64,000 nt of DNA from Pseudomonas sp. SCB32 (GTDB lineage: Bacteria > Pseudomonadota > Gammaproteobacteria > Pseudomonadales > Pseudomonadaceae), in contig NZ_CP045118.1 of the NCBI RefSeq assembly GCF_009189165.1, positions 4,216,001 to 4,280,000 of the forward strand, written 5' to 3'. Positions 12,301-20,460 of the stretch are shown in pieces (within the stretch, counting starts at the first letter, position 1; each line of letters starts with the position of its first letter). A program made the translations under genes and the position numbers. The notes beneath the pieces were generated by a model that saw nothing but the letters and a program-made list of their open reading frames with translations, did not search any database and was not told the origin of the DNA.

Positions 12301-13107
12301 ATGACAAGCCGCTCGCTTGTACGCCTGCTGTCTGCGCTCGCGCTCACCACCCTTCCCCTCTTCGCCGCGGCCGATGCCGCCAGCGACCTGCTCAGCCTCC
12401 ACCAGATGCGCCTGGCCGCCCAGCGCAGCCTCGGCGATTTCTTCATGTTCAACGCGATGGAAGGCGACCAGAAGTACGCCAAGCTGGTCGAGGCCTCGTC
12501 GCAGAATGCCGGTGAGGCGCTCGGCAAGCTGGGGGAAATGCCCGGCAACGAATCCACGAAACTGAAAACCCAACTTCAGGACCAATGGAAAGGCTATGCG
12601 GCCCAACTGCAGACGCTGACCGGTGCGCTGGACAAGAGCGGCTACACCGATCTGCAGCCAGTGGCCGACCTCGCCACGCAGAACCGCAAGCTGCTGGAGA
12701 CCGCCGACCAGCTCTACACGAAGATTCAGGATGAAAGTGGCAGCAAGGTCCCACCGCTGACCCAGCAGACCCGCGAGCAAAGCCTGTTGATGCAGGACAT
12801 CGCGGTGGACTATGCCTCGCGAAACGCTTCGGTGGGCGCGAGCTTCTTCGGTGGTGGCGAGGAGCGCCCGCTGGATGATCTGGCCAACCGTTTCGCGATC
12901 AACCTGGTGAAGCTGCAACAGGCGCCGCAGACCACGCCGGAGATAGGTCAGGCGCTGCGCGGGGTGGCGATCAAATGGCACTACATCGAGAAGTCACTGC
13001 AGAACTACAACAAGAACAGCGTGCCATTCCTGATCAACAAGTACTCCGACCGCATCATCGAGGACCTGGAGGCCGTCTCCAGCCTCTACGCCGCACAGCA
13101 GAGCTGA
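12301..13107 (+). CDS. Exported helical protein, possibly PilJ-type sensor domain only
   Basis: 268-aa protein with a clear Sec signal (MTSRSLVRLLSALALTTLPLFAAADA, cleavage near 24-26). The rest is almost entirely helical: LHQMRLAAQRSLGDFFMF, DQWKGYAAQLQTLTGAL, and a second similar half ending IKWHYIEKSLQNYN and NKYSDRIIEDLEAV. Two half-repeats of a four-helix bundle recall periplasmic sensor domains of the PilJ kind, but no transmembrane or signalling domain follows. A homologue lies at this locus in P. aeruginosa, of unknown function. The ATG at 12301 follows GGAGATGGAACG; longer upstream frames lack the signal peptide at their start. Confidence 0.75.
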   Translation: MTSRSLVRLLSALALTTLPLFAAADAASDLLSLHQMRLAAQRSLGDFFMFNAMEGDQKYAKLVEASSQNAGEALGKLGEMPGNESTKLKTQLQDQWKGYAAQLQTLTGALDKSGYTDLQPVADLATQNRKLLETADQLYTKIQDESGSKVPPLTQQTREQSLLMQDIAVDYASRNASVGASFFGGGEERPLDDLANRFAINLVKLQQAPQTTPEIGQALRGVAIKWHYIEKSLQNYNKNSVPFLINKYSDRIIEDLEAVSSLYAAQQS

Positions 13108-13111
13108 TAGT

Positions 13112-13152
13112 TTCAGGCATGCTGCTTGAGGGCTTCAGGCGTGCTGCTTAAG
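13112..13152. repeat. Imperfect 22-bp direct duplication at a gene 3' end
   Basis: TTCAGGCATGCTGCTTGAG (13112) and TTCAGGCGTGCTGCTTAAG (13134) match at 17 of 19 positions and are offset by 22 bp. The second copy encodes the C-terminal LKQHA and stop of the minus-strand gene; the first repeats it in another frame just downstream. Confidence 0.7.
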
Positions 13153-13569
13153 GAAAGTGGCGACCCGCTCCAGGTCGCTGCTGTCGCCCCGCTCGCCCCA
13201 GTACAGGGCGAGGAACTGAGGCGTCGCCTCGACCATGTAGACGTCCTTCGGCAGGCTGGCCAGGGCCTCGGCCAGCTCGCCCTCGGCGCTCGCCTCGCGC
13301 CAGCGATCCAGCCAGACACCCGGCGTGCTTTGCCAATAGCACCAGACATCCCGGTTCCTGCCTCGGGCGCGGTGATACTGCGCGCACTGGCGCGGCGGCT
13401 GTCGCTCCATCCAGTGCGGCCAGTCCTGACGCGCGATCTGCATGGCCAGGCCCAGGCGCCGCGCCTTCAGGCGCATATCCATCTGCCCGCGTTGGCCCCG
13501 CGAGGGAATCAGCCAGGTCAACGGGCTGAGCACCAACGCAATGAGCAGGATCACCATCCAAACGGTCAT
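13135..13569 (-). CDS. Membrane-anchored conserved hypothetical protein, 144 aa
   Basis: The start MTVWMVILLIALVLSPLTWLIPSRGQRGQ at 13569 gives one N-terminal transmembrane segment (about 4-22), then a soluble Arg/Trp-rich domain (RQDWPHWMERQPPRQCAQYHRARG, LDRWREASAEGELAEALASLPKDVYMVEAT). No catalytic motif is seen. An ATG at 13620 would add 17 residues before the membrane segment. It is convergent with the exported helical protein and divergent from the universal stress protein. Function unknown. Confidence 0.75.
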   Translation of the reverse strand: MTVWMVILLIALVLSPLTWLIPSRGQRGQMDMRLKARRLGLAMQIARQDWPHWMERQPPRQCAQYHRARGRNRDVWCYWQSTPGVWLDRWREASAEGELAEALASLPKDVYMVEATPQFLALYWGERGDSSDLERVATFLKQHA

Positions 13570-13640
13570 ATCGGGTATACCGGTCAAACATGGCCAGTCG
13601 GGCCATACTGATACTAACAAGTCCCCCGGAGGAGACGCTC

Positions 13641-14081
13641 ATGCTCTACCAACACATTCTGGTCGCCGTCGACCTTACCGAAGAGTGCGACCCCGTGATG
13701 AAGCGAGCAGTCGCCCTGGCCGGCAGCACAGAGGCCAGGCTCTCGGTGGTGCATGTCGTGGAGCCCATGGCGATGGCCTTCGGTGGCGACGTACCAATGG
13801 ACCTGTCGATGCTGCAACAGCAGCAATTTGACCAGGCCAAGGAACGCCTGCACCAGTTCACCCTCACCTACTCGGAAATCACCAGCTCCCAGTGCCACCT
13901 GGTCTACGGCCAACCACGCCAGGAAATCCACCGTCTTGCCGATGAGCAGGACTGCGACCTGATCATCGTCGGCAGCCACGGCCGCCACGGCCTGGCCCTG
14001 CTGCTGGGCTCCACCGCCAACGATGTGCTGCACGGCGCGCCCTGCGACGTCCTTGCCGTGCGCCTGCAGAAAACCAGCTGA
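13641..14081 (+). CDS. Universal stress protein, UspA family
   Basis: 146-aa single UspA domain. It begins MLYQHILVAVDLTEECDPVMKRAVALAG and has the ATP-binding signature GSHGRHGLALLLGSTANDVLHGAPCDVLAV (G-2X-G-9X-G-S/T). Such proteins help survival under starvation or stress; the partner is unknown. The start at 13641 has a good GGAGGAG 8 bp upstream; an upstream in-frame ATG at 13590 lacks one. A hairpin terminator follows. Confidence 0.95.
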   Translation: MLYQHILVAVDLTEECDPVMKRAVALAGSTEARLSVVHVVEPMAMAFGGDVPMDLSMLQQQQFDQAKERLHQFTLTYSEITSSQCHLVYGQPRQEIHRLADEQDCDLIIVGSHGRHGLALLLGSTANDVLHGAPCDVLAVRLQKTS

Positions 14082-14089
14082 GCCAGACA

Positions 14090-14109
14090 GCGGGCCCTTC
14101 GGGGCCCGC
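14090..14109. terminator. Hairpin between the UspA gene and a convergent gene
   Basis: GCGGGCCC-TTCG-GGGCCCGC is a perfect 8-bp stem with a stable TTCG tetraloop. It lies 9 bp after the UspA stop and 7 bp before the convergent stop. T-tract weak (CTCGTTTC). Confidence 0.75.
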
Positions 14110-14115
14110 CTCGTT

Positions 14116-14802
14116 TCAGGCCCCGAGCATGTCCCCACTCATCAGCAGCGGCCGCACCTTCTGCAATTGCGCCTCCAGCGAATAGCTCATGCTCGACGCC
14201 ATGGAGAAGAAACTGAGGAAAGCCTTCAGGTTCGAGTCGCCCTCGCAGGTCTCGTGAATTCGCTGCCAGAAGGCCTGGTTCACCAGCTGCAACTGCTGGA
14301 ACTGCTTCACCAGCCCCTTCAGCTCCCAATCCGCATGTCGCCCTTCGCGGAAATTGAAGTACTGGCGCATCAGGTACAGCGACACCGCGCGCAGGATGAA
14401 CTCCTGGTTGCTGGCGAACGGCAGGTGCTGTTGCGCCATGGGCTTGAGCCGGCCCAGCAGCGGGCAGGCGCTGGTGGCCATGATCACGCCGAGCAGCGCA
14501 CGCAGGCCCTCTTCCAGCCCCGCATGCTTGATGTATTCGCGCTCCGGCGTGCGGACCTGCACCGAGACCTTCTTGAAGGCCGGCAGGCCACGAAAATCCT
14601 CGATCACCCGGTGCAGGTCCACCGCTGCCGGGCAGTGGCTGAACTGCCCCGGGTTCAGCGGGCAGTTGCTGCAGCGGTTGTTCTCCAGGCGCGTCCAGCG
14701 CGGCGTCTGGGCGGCTAACTGCGGGTCGTACTGGCGCTCCAACTCGATGCGATAACTGAACTCGTGCTCATCATCCAGGGTGATGCGGTATTCGATTGCC
14801 AT
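14116..14802 (-). CDS. Conserved hypothetical protein with CxxC...C motif, 228 aa
   Basis: Begins MAIEYRITLDDEHEFSYRIELERQ. Near residues 44-56 it has NRCSNCPLNPGQFSHCPAAVD, with another Cys later (ATSACPLLGRL), suggesting a metal or Fe-S site. The remainder is helical (SLYLMRQYFNFREGRHADWELKGLVKQFQQLQLVNQAFW). No signal peptide. A homologue occupies this place in P. aeruginosa, next to the ABC-F gene. Function not known; a metal-binding role is inference from the cysteines. Confidence 0.8.
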   Translation of the reverse strand: MAIEYRITLDDEHEFSYRIELERQYDPQLAAQTPRWTRLENNRCSNCPLNPGQFSHCPAAVDLHRVIEDFRGLPAFKKVSVQVRTPEREYIKHAGLEEGLRALLGVIMATSACPLLGRLKPMAQQHLPFASNQEFILRAVSLYLMRQYFNFREGRHADWELKGLVKQFQQLQLVNQAFWQRIHETCEGDSNLKAFLSFFSMASSMSYSLEAQLQKVRPLLMSGDMLGA

Positions 14803-14864
14803 TCGGCCATCCCTAACAGTCTTTGATCAGCGGCACGCACAGGCACATCGCCGGACCGAACGGA

Positions 14865-16781
14865 TCACTCTTCCAGTTCGGCCCAGCGCTCGATCAACCG
14901 GTCCAGCTCTTCCTGCAGGGAACTCAGGCGCGCCAGGGCAGCCTGGGCTTCGCTCTGCGGACGCAGGTAGAAGTCCGGCGACGCAGTTTCTTCCTGCAGC
15001 GCGGCCATCTCACCTTCCAGGGCTTCGATCTGCCCAGGGATGGCTTCCAGTTCACGCTGCAGCTTGTAGCTCAGCTTCTTCTTCGGCGCAGCGGCTTCCG
15101 CCGGCGCGCTGGGTGCCGCTGCCGGCTGCGCAGGGGCAGGTTCGGCGGCGGGCTTGTCACCCTTCTCCTCACCTACGCCCAGCAGCTTGGGCGAGCCGCC
15201 CTGGCGCAACCAGTCCTGGTAACCGCCGACGAATTCGCGCACGCGCCCTTCGCCTTCGAACACCAGGGTGCTGGTCACCACGTTATCGAGGAAGGCCCGG
15301 TCGTGGCTGACCATCAGCACGGTGCCGTCGAAGGTCAGCAGCACTTCTTCCAGCAGTTCCAGGGTTTCCACGTCCAGGTCGTTGGTCGGTTCGTCCAGCA
15401 CCAGCAGGTTGGCCGGCTTGCTGAACAACTTCGCCAGCAACAGGCGTGCCCGCTCGCCACCGGAGAGCGCTTTCACCGGAGTACGGGCGCGCTGCGGGGA
15501 GAACAGGAAGTCGCCCAGATAGCTGAGGACGTGGCGATTCTGCCCATTGATAGTGATGAATTCGCGACCTTCGGAAATGTTGTCGATGACGGTCTTTTCC
15601 GGCTCCAACTGGTGACGCAGCTGGTCGAAATAAGCCACTTCCAGTCGGGTGCCTTCCTTGACGCTGCCGGAAGTCGGCTGCAGGTCGCCCAGCAGCAGCT
15701 TGAGCAGCGTGGTCTTGCCGGTGCCGTTGGCGCCGAGCAGACCGATACGGTCACCGCGCTGCAGCACCAGGGAGAAATCACGGATCAGCGCGGGGCCGCC
15801 CGGATGGGCGAAGCCGGCTTTCTCAACGACGATCACCTGCTTGCCGGACTTCTCTGCCGTTTCCATCTGGAAGCTGGCCTTGCCCTGGCGCTCGCGGCGT
15901 TCGGCGCGCTCATTACGCATGGCCTTCAATGCACGCACGCGGCCTTCGTTACGGGTACGGCGGGCCTTAATGCCCTGGCGAATCCACACTTCCTCCTGCG
16001 CCAGGCGCTTGTCGAACAGCGCGTTGGCTGCCTCCTCGGCCGCCAGCTCCTGCTCTTTATGCACTAGGAAGCTGGCGTAGTCGCCGTTCCAGTCGATCAG
16101 GTGGCCGCGGTCCAGTTCGAGGATTCGGGTGGCCACGGCCTGCAGGAAGGAGCGGTCGTGGGTGATGAACAGCACGGCGCCGGGGAAGTCCGCCAGGGCG
16201 TTTTCCAGCCAGGCGATGGCGCCGATGTCCAGGTGGTTGGTCGGCTCGTCCAGCAGCAGCAGGTCGGGCTCGGCTACCAGCGCCTGGGCCAGCAGCACAC
16301 GGCGGCGCCAGCCACCGGAGAGCTCGGCGAGGGTCTTGTCGGCCGGCAGTTGCAGGCGGCTCAGGGTGGTATCCACCAGTTGCCCCAGGCGCCAGCCGTC
16401 GCGGGCTTCGAGGTCCTGCTGGACGCGCGCCAGCTTGTTCAGGTCCTCTTCGCTTTCGATATGCATGCTCAGGTGGTGGTAGCGCGCCAGCAGCTCGCCG
16501 ACCTCGGCCAGGCCTTCGGCGACCACGTCATAGACGGTACGGTCGTCGGCGCGCGGCAGCTCCTGCGGCAGCTCGCCGATTTTCAGCGCAGGGGCGCGCC
16601 AGATGTCGCCGTCGTCGGCTTTCTGTTCGCCCTTGACCAGCTTGAGCATGCTCGACTTGCCAGTACCGTTGCGGCCGATGACGCAGACCCGCTCGCCCCG
16701 GGCGATCTGCCAGGACACCTTGTCCAAAAGCGGCGTAGTGCCAAAGGCAAGGGACACATCGGTGAACTTAAGCAGGGTCAT
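14865..16781 (-). CDS. uup: ABC-F family ATPase, Uup type
   Basis: A soluble 638-aa protein with two ABC ATPase domains and no membrane segments. It has Walker A GRNGTGKS (about 36) with ABC signature LSGGWRRR and Walker B LLLLDEPTNHLD, then Walker A GANGTGKTT with LSGGERARLLL and LLVLDEPTNDLD. A linker follows SFLVHKEQELAAEE, and the C-terminal coiled coil (LSYKLQRELEAIPGQIEALEGEMAALQEE) is the DNA- or ribosome-binding tail of Uup. The family is linked to ribosome function and, for Uup, to precise transposon excision. The start at 16781 (MTLLKFTDVSLAFG) is preferred over a longer unconserved leader. Confidence 0.92.
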   Translation of the reverse strand: MTLLKFTDVSLAFGTTPLLDKVSWQIARGERVCVIGRNGTGKSSMLKLVKGEQKADDGDIWRAPALKIGELPQELPRADDRTVYDVVAEGLAEVGELLARYHHLSMHIESEEDLNKLARVQQDLEARDGWRLGQLVDTTLSRLQLPADKTLAELSGGWRRRVLLAQALVAEPDLLLLDEPTNHLDIGAIAWLENALADFPGAVLFITHDRSFLQAVATRILELDRGHLIDWNGDYASFLVHKEQELAAEEAANALFDKRLAQEEVWIRQGIKARRTRNEGRVRALKAMRNERAERRERQGKASFQMETAEKSGKQVIVVEKAGFAHPGGPALIRDFSLVLQRGDRIGLLGANGTGKTTLLKLLLGDLQPTSGSVKEGTRLEVAYFDQLRHQLEPEKTVIDNISEGREFITINGQNRHVLSYLGDFLFSPQRARTPVKALSGGERARLLLAKLFSKPANLLVLDEPTNDLDVETLELLEEVLLTFDGTVLMVSHDRAFLDNVVTSTLVFEGEGRVREFVGGYQDWLRQGGSPKLLGVGEEKGDKPAAEPAPAQPAAAPSAPAEAAAPKKKLSYKLQRELEAIPGQIEALEGEMAALQEETASPDFYLRPQSEAQAALARLSSLQEELDRLIERWAELEE

Positions 16782-16965
16782 GGGGCATCTCCACAAGCAG
16801 GGCGCGCAGTTTACGGGAAAGCGCGGAAAAGTCAGAGGGTTGCCGCATTCGTCGATTGTCCCGCAGCGGCTATGGACGGCGCTTTCACCACCCCGGCGCA
16901 ACAGCTAAGCTACCGACAGCGGCGCGAGCCATCGCCCGCCCTCCGATCATCATCACGGAAGTGCC

Positions 16966-18891
16966 ATGCGCGGTCGTCTTTTCACACTGTTGTCCTGCTT
17001 CATCCTCAGCCTGTCCGCCCAGACGGCCAACGCAGCGGCCCTGCCCCAACAGCGCCAGATGTACGACGAGGCGCAAAAAGCCCTTGCGCGCAACGACAGC
17101 GGCCCCTATTTCCGCTACCAGTCGGCGCTCTCCGATTATCCGCTGGAACCCTACCTGGCCTACGACGAGCTGACCAACCGTCTGAAGAGCGCCAGCAACA
17201 GCGAGATCGAACGCTTCATCAGCGAGCACGGCGACCTGCCGCAGATCAACTGGCTGAAGCTGCGCTGGATGCGCCAACTGGCTGATCGTGGCGACTGGCC
17301 CACCTTCGTCACCTATTACGACCCGAAAATGAACTTCACCGAGCTGGATTGCCTCTATGGCCAGTACCAGCTCGGCCATGGCGACAAGGCCGCAGGCTAT
17401 GTCACGACCGAGAAGCTCTGGCTAGTGGGCAAGCCGCAGCCGGATGCCTGTGACACCACCTTCGCCATGTGGCAGGCCGACGGCCAGCTCACCGAAGAAA
17501 AAGTCTGGAAGCGCCTGAAGCTGGCCGCCGAGGCCCGCAACTATGGCCTGGCTACCGTCCTGTCGAAACGCCTGCCGACCCTCGGCAGCCAGGGCGCGCT
17601 GATGGTCAACGTGGCGCAGAACCCCGCACAGGTCAGCCAGACCACTCGCTTCACTGCCCGCGACCATGCCACTGCCGACGTGGTCGGCCTGGGTCTGCGC
17701 CGCCTGGCCAAGCAGGACCCGGAAAAGGCCATCGGCCTGCTCGACTACTACAGCTCGGTGCTGCCCTTCTCCAGCGACGAGAAAGTCTCCATCGCCCGCG
17801 AGATCGGCCTGAGCCTGGCACGCAGCTACGATCCGCGCGCCCTGCCGCTGATGGAGAAGTACGACCCTCAGCTGCGCGACAACACCGTTACCGAATGGCG
17901 CCTGCGTCTGCTGCTGCGCCTGGGCCGCTGGCAGGACGCCTACGACCTGACCCGTGCGCTGCCGCCGGATCTGGCCGAGACCAACCGCTGGAAATACTGG
18001 AAAGCGCGTGCACTGCAACTGGCGCAACCGCAGAACCAGCAGGCCATCAGCCTGTATAAGCCGGTGGCCGATGAGCGCGACTTCTACGGCTTCCTCGCCG
18101 CCGACCGGATCAACGCGCCCTATCAGCTGAAAAACCGCCCGGTCTCGCCCGATGCCGCCACCATGCTGCGCGTGCGCAATGCGCCATGCACCCGTCGCGC
18201 CCTGGAGTTCTACGCCCGTGGCGAGATCATCAACGCCCGCCGCGAGTGGTACCATGCGGCCCGCCACCTGAGCCACGACGAGCTGCTGGCCCAGGCGAAG
18301 ATCGCCTACGACATGCAGTGGTACTTCCCGGCGATCCGCGCGATCAGTCAGGCCAAGTACTGGGACGACCTGGACATCCGCTTCCCCATGGCGCACCGCA
18401 ACACCCTGGTACGCGAATCACGTAATCGTGGCCTGCATTCGAGCTGGGTGTTTGCCATCACCCGCCAGGAGAGCGCCTTCATGTCCGATGCGCGTTCGGG
18501 CGTCGGCGCCACCGGCCTGATGCAGCTGATGCCGGGCACCGCCAAGGAAACCGCGAAGAAGTTCGGCATCCCGCTGGCATCGCCGCAGCAACTGATCCTG
18601 CCGGACGTGAACATCCAGCTCGGCGCCGCCTACCTCAGCCAGGTGCATGCCCAGTTCAACGGCAACCGCGTGCTGGCCACCGCTGCCTACAACGCCGGCC
18701 CCGGCCGCGTGCGCTCCTGGCTGAAGGATGCGCGCCACCTGGCGTTCGACGTCTGGGTGGAAACCATCCCGTTCGACGAGACCCGCACCTACGTGCAGAA
18801 CGTGCTGTCCTATGCTGTGATCTACGGGCAGAAGCTCAACGCCCCACAACCCATCGTCGACTGGCACGAGCGCTTCTTCGACGAACTCTGA
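16966..18891 (+). CDS. slt: Soluble lytic murein transglycosylase Slt
   Basis: 641-aa Slt70-type enzyme that cleaves MurNAc-GlcNAc bonds, releasing 1,6-anhydro muropeptides in the periplasm; these feed NagZ. The Sec signal is residues 1-25 (MRGRLFTLLSCFILSLSAQTANAA). A long alpha-superhelical doughnut domain follows (about 30-470). The C-terminal GEWL domain has catalytic Glu502 in ITRQESAFMSDARSGVGATG, then LMQLMPGTAKETAKKFG and AYNAGPGRVRSWL. Length is typical. Terminator at 18901. Confidence 0.96.
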   Translation: MRGRLFTLLSCFILSLSAQTANAAALPQQRQMYDEAQKALARNDSGPYFRYQSALSDYPLEPYLAYDELTNRLKSASNSEIERFISEHGDLPQINWLKLRWMRQLADRGDWPTFVTYYDPKMNFTELDCLYGQYQLGHGDKAAGYVTTEKLWLVGKPQPDACDTTFAMWQADGQLTEEKVWKRLKLAAEARNYGLATVLSKRLPTLGSQGALMVNVAQNPAQVSQTTRFTARDHATADVVGLGLRRLAKQDPEKAIGLLDYYSSVLPFSSDEKVSIAREIGLSLARSYDPRALPLMEKYDPQLRDNTVTEWRLRLLLRLGRWQDAYDLTRALPPDLAETNRWKYWKARALQLAQPQNQQAISLYKPVADERDFYGFLAADRINAPYQLKNRPVSPDAATMLRVRNAPCTRRALEFYARGEIINARREWYHAARHLSHDELLAQAKIAYDMQWYFPAIRAISQAKYWDDLDIRFPMAHRNTLVRESRNRGLHSSWVFAITRQESAFMSDARSGVGATGLMQLMPGTAKETAKKFGIPLASPQQLILPDVNIQLGAAYLSQVHAQFNGNRVLATAAYNAGPGRVRSWLKDARHLAFDVWVETIPFDETRTYVQNVLSYAVIYGQKLNAPQPIVDWHERFFDEL

Positions 18892-18900
18892 TCCACTCCC

Positions 18901-18926
18901 CCGCCCGGCACTCGCCGGGCGGTTTT
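18901..18926 (+). terminator. Rho-independent terminator of slt
   Basis: CCGCCCGGC-ACTC-GCCGGGCGG followed by TTTT, 9 bp after the slt stop and ahead of the LprI-like gene. Confidence 0.85.
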
Positions 18927-18953
18927 CATCCCCTCAAGGAAAAGGAAATTCCC

Positions 18954-19334
18954 ATGCGCAAGACCGTACTGTCCCTCACTGCCCTGGCCACTGGCCTGCT
19001 CTGCGCGGGCCATGCCCTGGCCGCGTGCGAGAAACCGCGCAACGCCTTCGACAGCGTGTACTGCCTGAGCACCGAGTACGCCCAGGTCGACCGCGACCTG
19101 AACCAGACCTTCGGCACCCTGCGCAAGCAGCTCAATGACAGCCAAAAGGCCGCACTGAAGAAGAGTCAGCTCGCCTGGATCAAGGACCGCGACACGCAAT
19201 GCAGTTACGAGCGCGGCAACGGCTACTTCGTCAACCTGCAGTGCGCGGTGGACAAGACCAACGAACGCCTGGGCGTGCTGCGCGAACGTGAGCGCGAGTG
19301 CCAAAGCACCGGCTGCGTCGAAGCCAAGCTGTAA
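18954..19334 (+). CDS. DUF1311 / LprI N-terminal-like exported protein
   Basis: 126 aa with a Sec signal (MRKTVLSLTALATGLLCAGHALA). The mature domain holds the DUF1311 pattern: C-x14-C-L near the start, then EYAQVDRDLNQTFGTLRKQLNDSQKAALKKSQLAWIKDRDTQC. Four or more conserved Cys suggest disulfides. Mycobacterial LprI of this family inhibits lysozyme; that role here is inference, but the position right after slt makes control of a muramidase-like enzyme plausible. GGAAA (AAGGAAAAGGAAATTCCC) precedes the ATG. Confidence 0.85.
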   Translation: MRKTVLSLTALATGLLCAGHALAACEKPRNAFDSVYCLSTEYAQVDRDLNQTFGTLRKQLNDSQKAALKKSQLAWIKDRDTQCSYERGNGYFVNLQCAVDKTNERLGVLRERERECQSTGCVEAKL

Positions 19335-19385
19335 GACGGAGAGCCTTGATCAGGTTCGACCCTGTCTTTGGTGCCAGCATCGGCG

Positions 19386-19465
19386 TGATGGCGTACAACC
19401 GCGAACGGTTGTACGCCCTATCCCAGAGTTGAGCTTCTTGTTGGGAACATAACGCGCAGCGTTAT
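19386..19465. repeat. Two REP-like intergenic palindromes
   Basis: GGCGTACAACC (19390-19400) pairs with GGTTGTACGCC (19407-19417) around a 6-nt loop. A second, shorter hairpin is ATAACGC-GCA-GCGTTAT (19449-19465). They lie in the gap between the converging LprI-like and MOSC genes. They look like repetitive extragenic palindromes and may also serve as terminators. Confidence 0.6.
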
Positions 19466-19483
19466 ACGCCGATCAGCCCCGCC

Positions 19484-20293
19484 CTACTCCAGAACTTCCA
19501 CTTCCATACCCAGGCGCAACTCGCCACTGTTCAGGGCGATCAGGTTCTGGCCGAACAGCGCCTCGCCGTCGACGTTCCGGTACTGCAGCAAGGTCGCCAG
19601 CGGTTGGCGATGCGGGTCACGCTCGCCGGTCTGCGGATCGATCGTGGTGAGGATGCAGCGCGCACAGGGCTTGGCCACCTTGAAGGTGACGTCGCCGATG
19701 CGGATGCGTTTCCAGCCATCCTCGGCGAACGGCTCGGCGCCAGCCACCACCAGGTTCGGGCGGAAGCGCAGCATCTCCAGCGGGCGACCAACCTTCGCGG
19801 AAAGATCGTCCAGGGAGCCCTGCCCGATCAACAGCAGCGGGAACCCATCGGCGAAGTGCACCTGCTCGCCCGGTTCGGCGTAGGCGGTATCCACCTGCCG
19901 CGCGCGCTGTTCGGGCATCTGCACCAGACGCACGTCGCGCCCCAGGAAGGTACTCAGCCACTGGGCGGCCGCATCGCCGGCATCCGGCACCTGCAGCATG
20001 TCGCGCCAGATGATCACGCCGCGCAGGTTGTCATCGCGGCCAGGCACGCTCACTAGCAGATCATCCATGCCGGGAGCCCGCAGGCGCAGACCATGGAAAT
20101 CGTCCTGCCAGCGCGCTTCGATGCGGCCCATATGCGGCAGCAGGCGCTGTGTCAGGAAACGCCCGTTGGCGGCCTCGACCACCATCCAGCGGCGATCACC
20201 CTCCAGCCCCAGCGCGTCCAGCCGGATCGACTGCAGGGGCTCGTTGGCGGTGGATTTGACCGGGTAGCGGTAAAGCTCGCTGAGGCTGTACAT
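19484..20293 (-). CDS. MOSC domain protein, YcbX/mARC-like
   Basis: 269 aa. The N-terminal MOSC beta-barrel starts MYSLSELYRYPVKSTANEPL, and the C-terminal MOSC domain has KPCARCILTTIDPQTGERD, where the conserved Cys would ligate the molybdenum cofactor sulfur. Family members (YcbX, mARC) reduce N-hydroxylated bases such as 6-hydroxylaminopurine; substrate here unknown. It lacks the C-terminal 2Fe-2S ferredoxin domain of E. coli YcbX (369 aa), so a separate electron donor is needed. Molybdopterin genes moeA/moaB/mobA lie 13-15 kb away in the same window. Confidence 0.88.
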   Translation of the reverse strand: MYSLSELYRYPVKSTANEPLQSIRLDALGLEGDRRWMVVEAANGRFLTQRLLPHMGRIEARWQDDFHGLRLRAPGMDDLLVSVPGRDDNLRGVIIWRDMLQVPDAGDAAAQWLSTFLGRDVRLVQMPEQRARQVDTAYAEPGEQVHFADGFPLLLIGQGSLDDLSAKVGRPLEMLRFRPNLVVAGAEPFAEDGWKRIRIGDVTFKVAKPCARCILTTIDPQTGERDPHRQPLATLLQYRNVDGEALFGQNLIALNSGELRLGMEVEVLE

Positions 20294-20365
20294 CGGGGCG
20301 TCCTTTCACGTGTGCGAAAGCGACCTTATACGGGGTGGGACGGGCGTCTAGCAATGGCAACGAAC

Positions 20366-20445
20366 TGTAGGAGCGAGCTTGCTCGCGAACGCTTTTCGCC
20401 TGACGCATTGGCATCAGGCGATTCGCGAGCAAGCTCGCTCCTACA
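20366..20445. repeat. Inverted pair of 24-bp REP sequences
   Basis: A 24-bp unit beginning TGTAGGAGCGAGCTTG (20366-20389) recurs exactly as its reverse complement at 20422-20445. Each unit contains the inner palindrome GCGAGC-TT-GCTCGC. The 32-bp spacer holds its own stem CGCCTGA/TCAGGCG. This is the classic paired REP arrangement of Pseudomonas, between the start of the MOSC gene and the stop of cheV. Confidence 0.9.
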
Positions 20446-20460
20446 AAAGAAGGATCGGCG

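Noticed and set aside
13113..13349. Alternative 78-aa minus-strand frame at 13113
   Set aside because: It exists only because the 22-bp duplication recreates the LKQHA-stop end in another frame; the 144-aa frame has the membrane segment and start.
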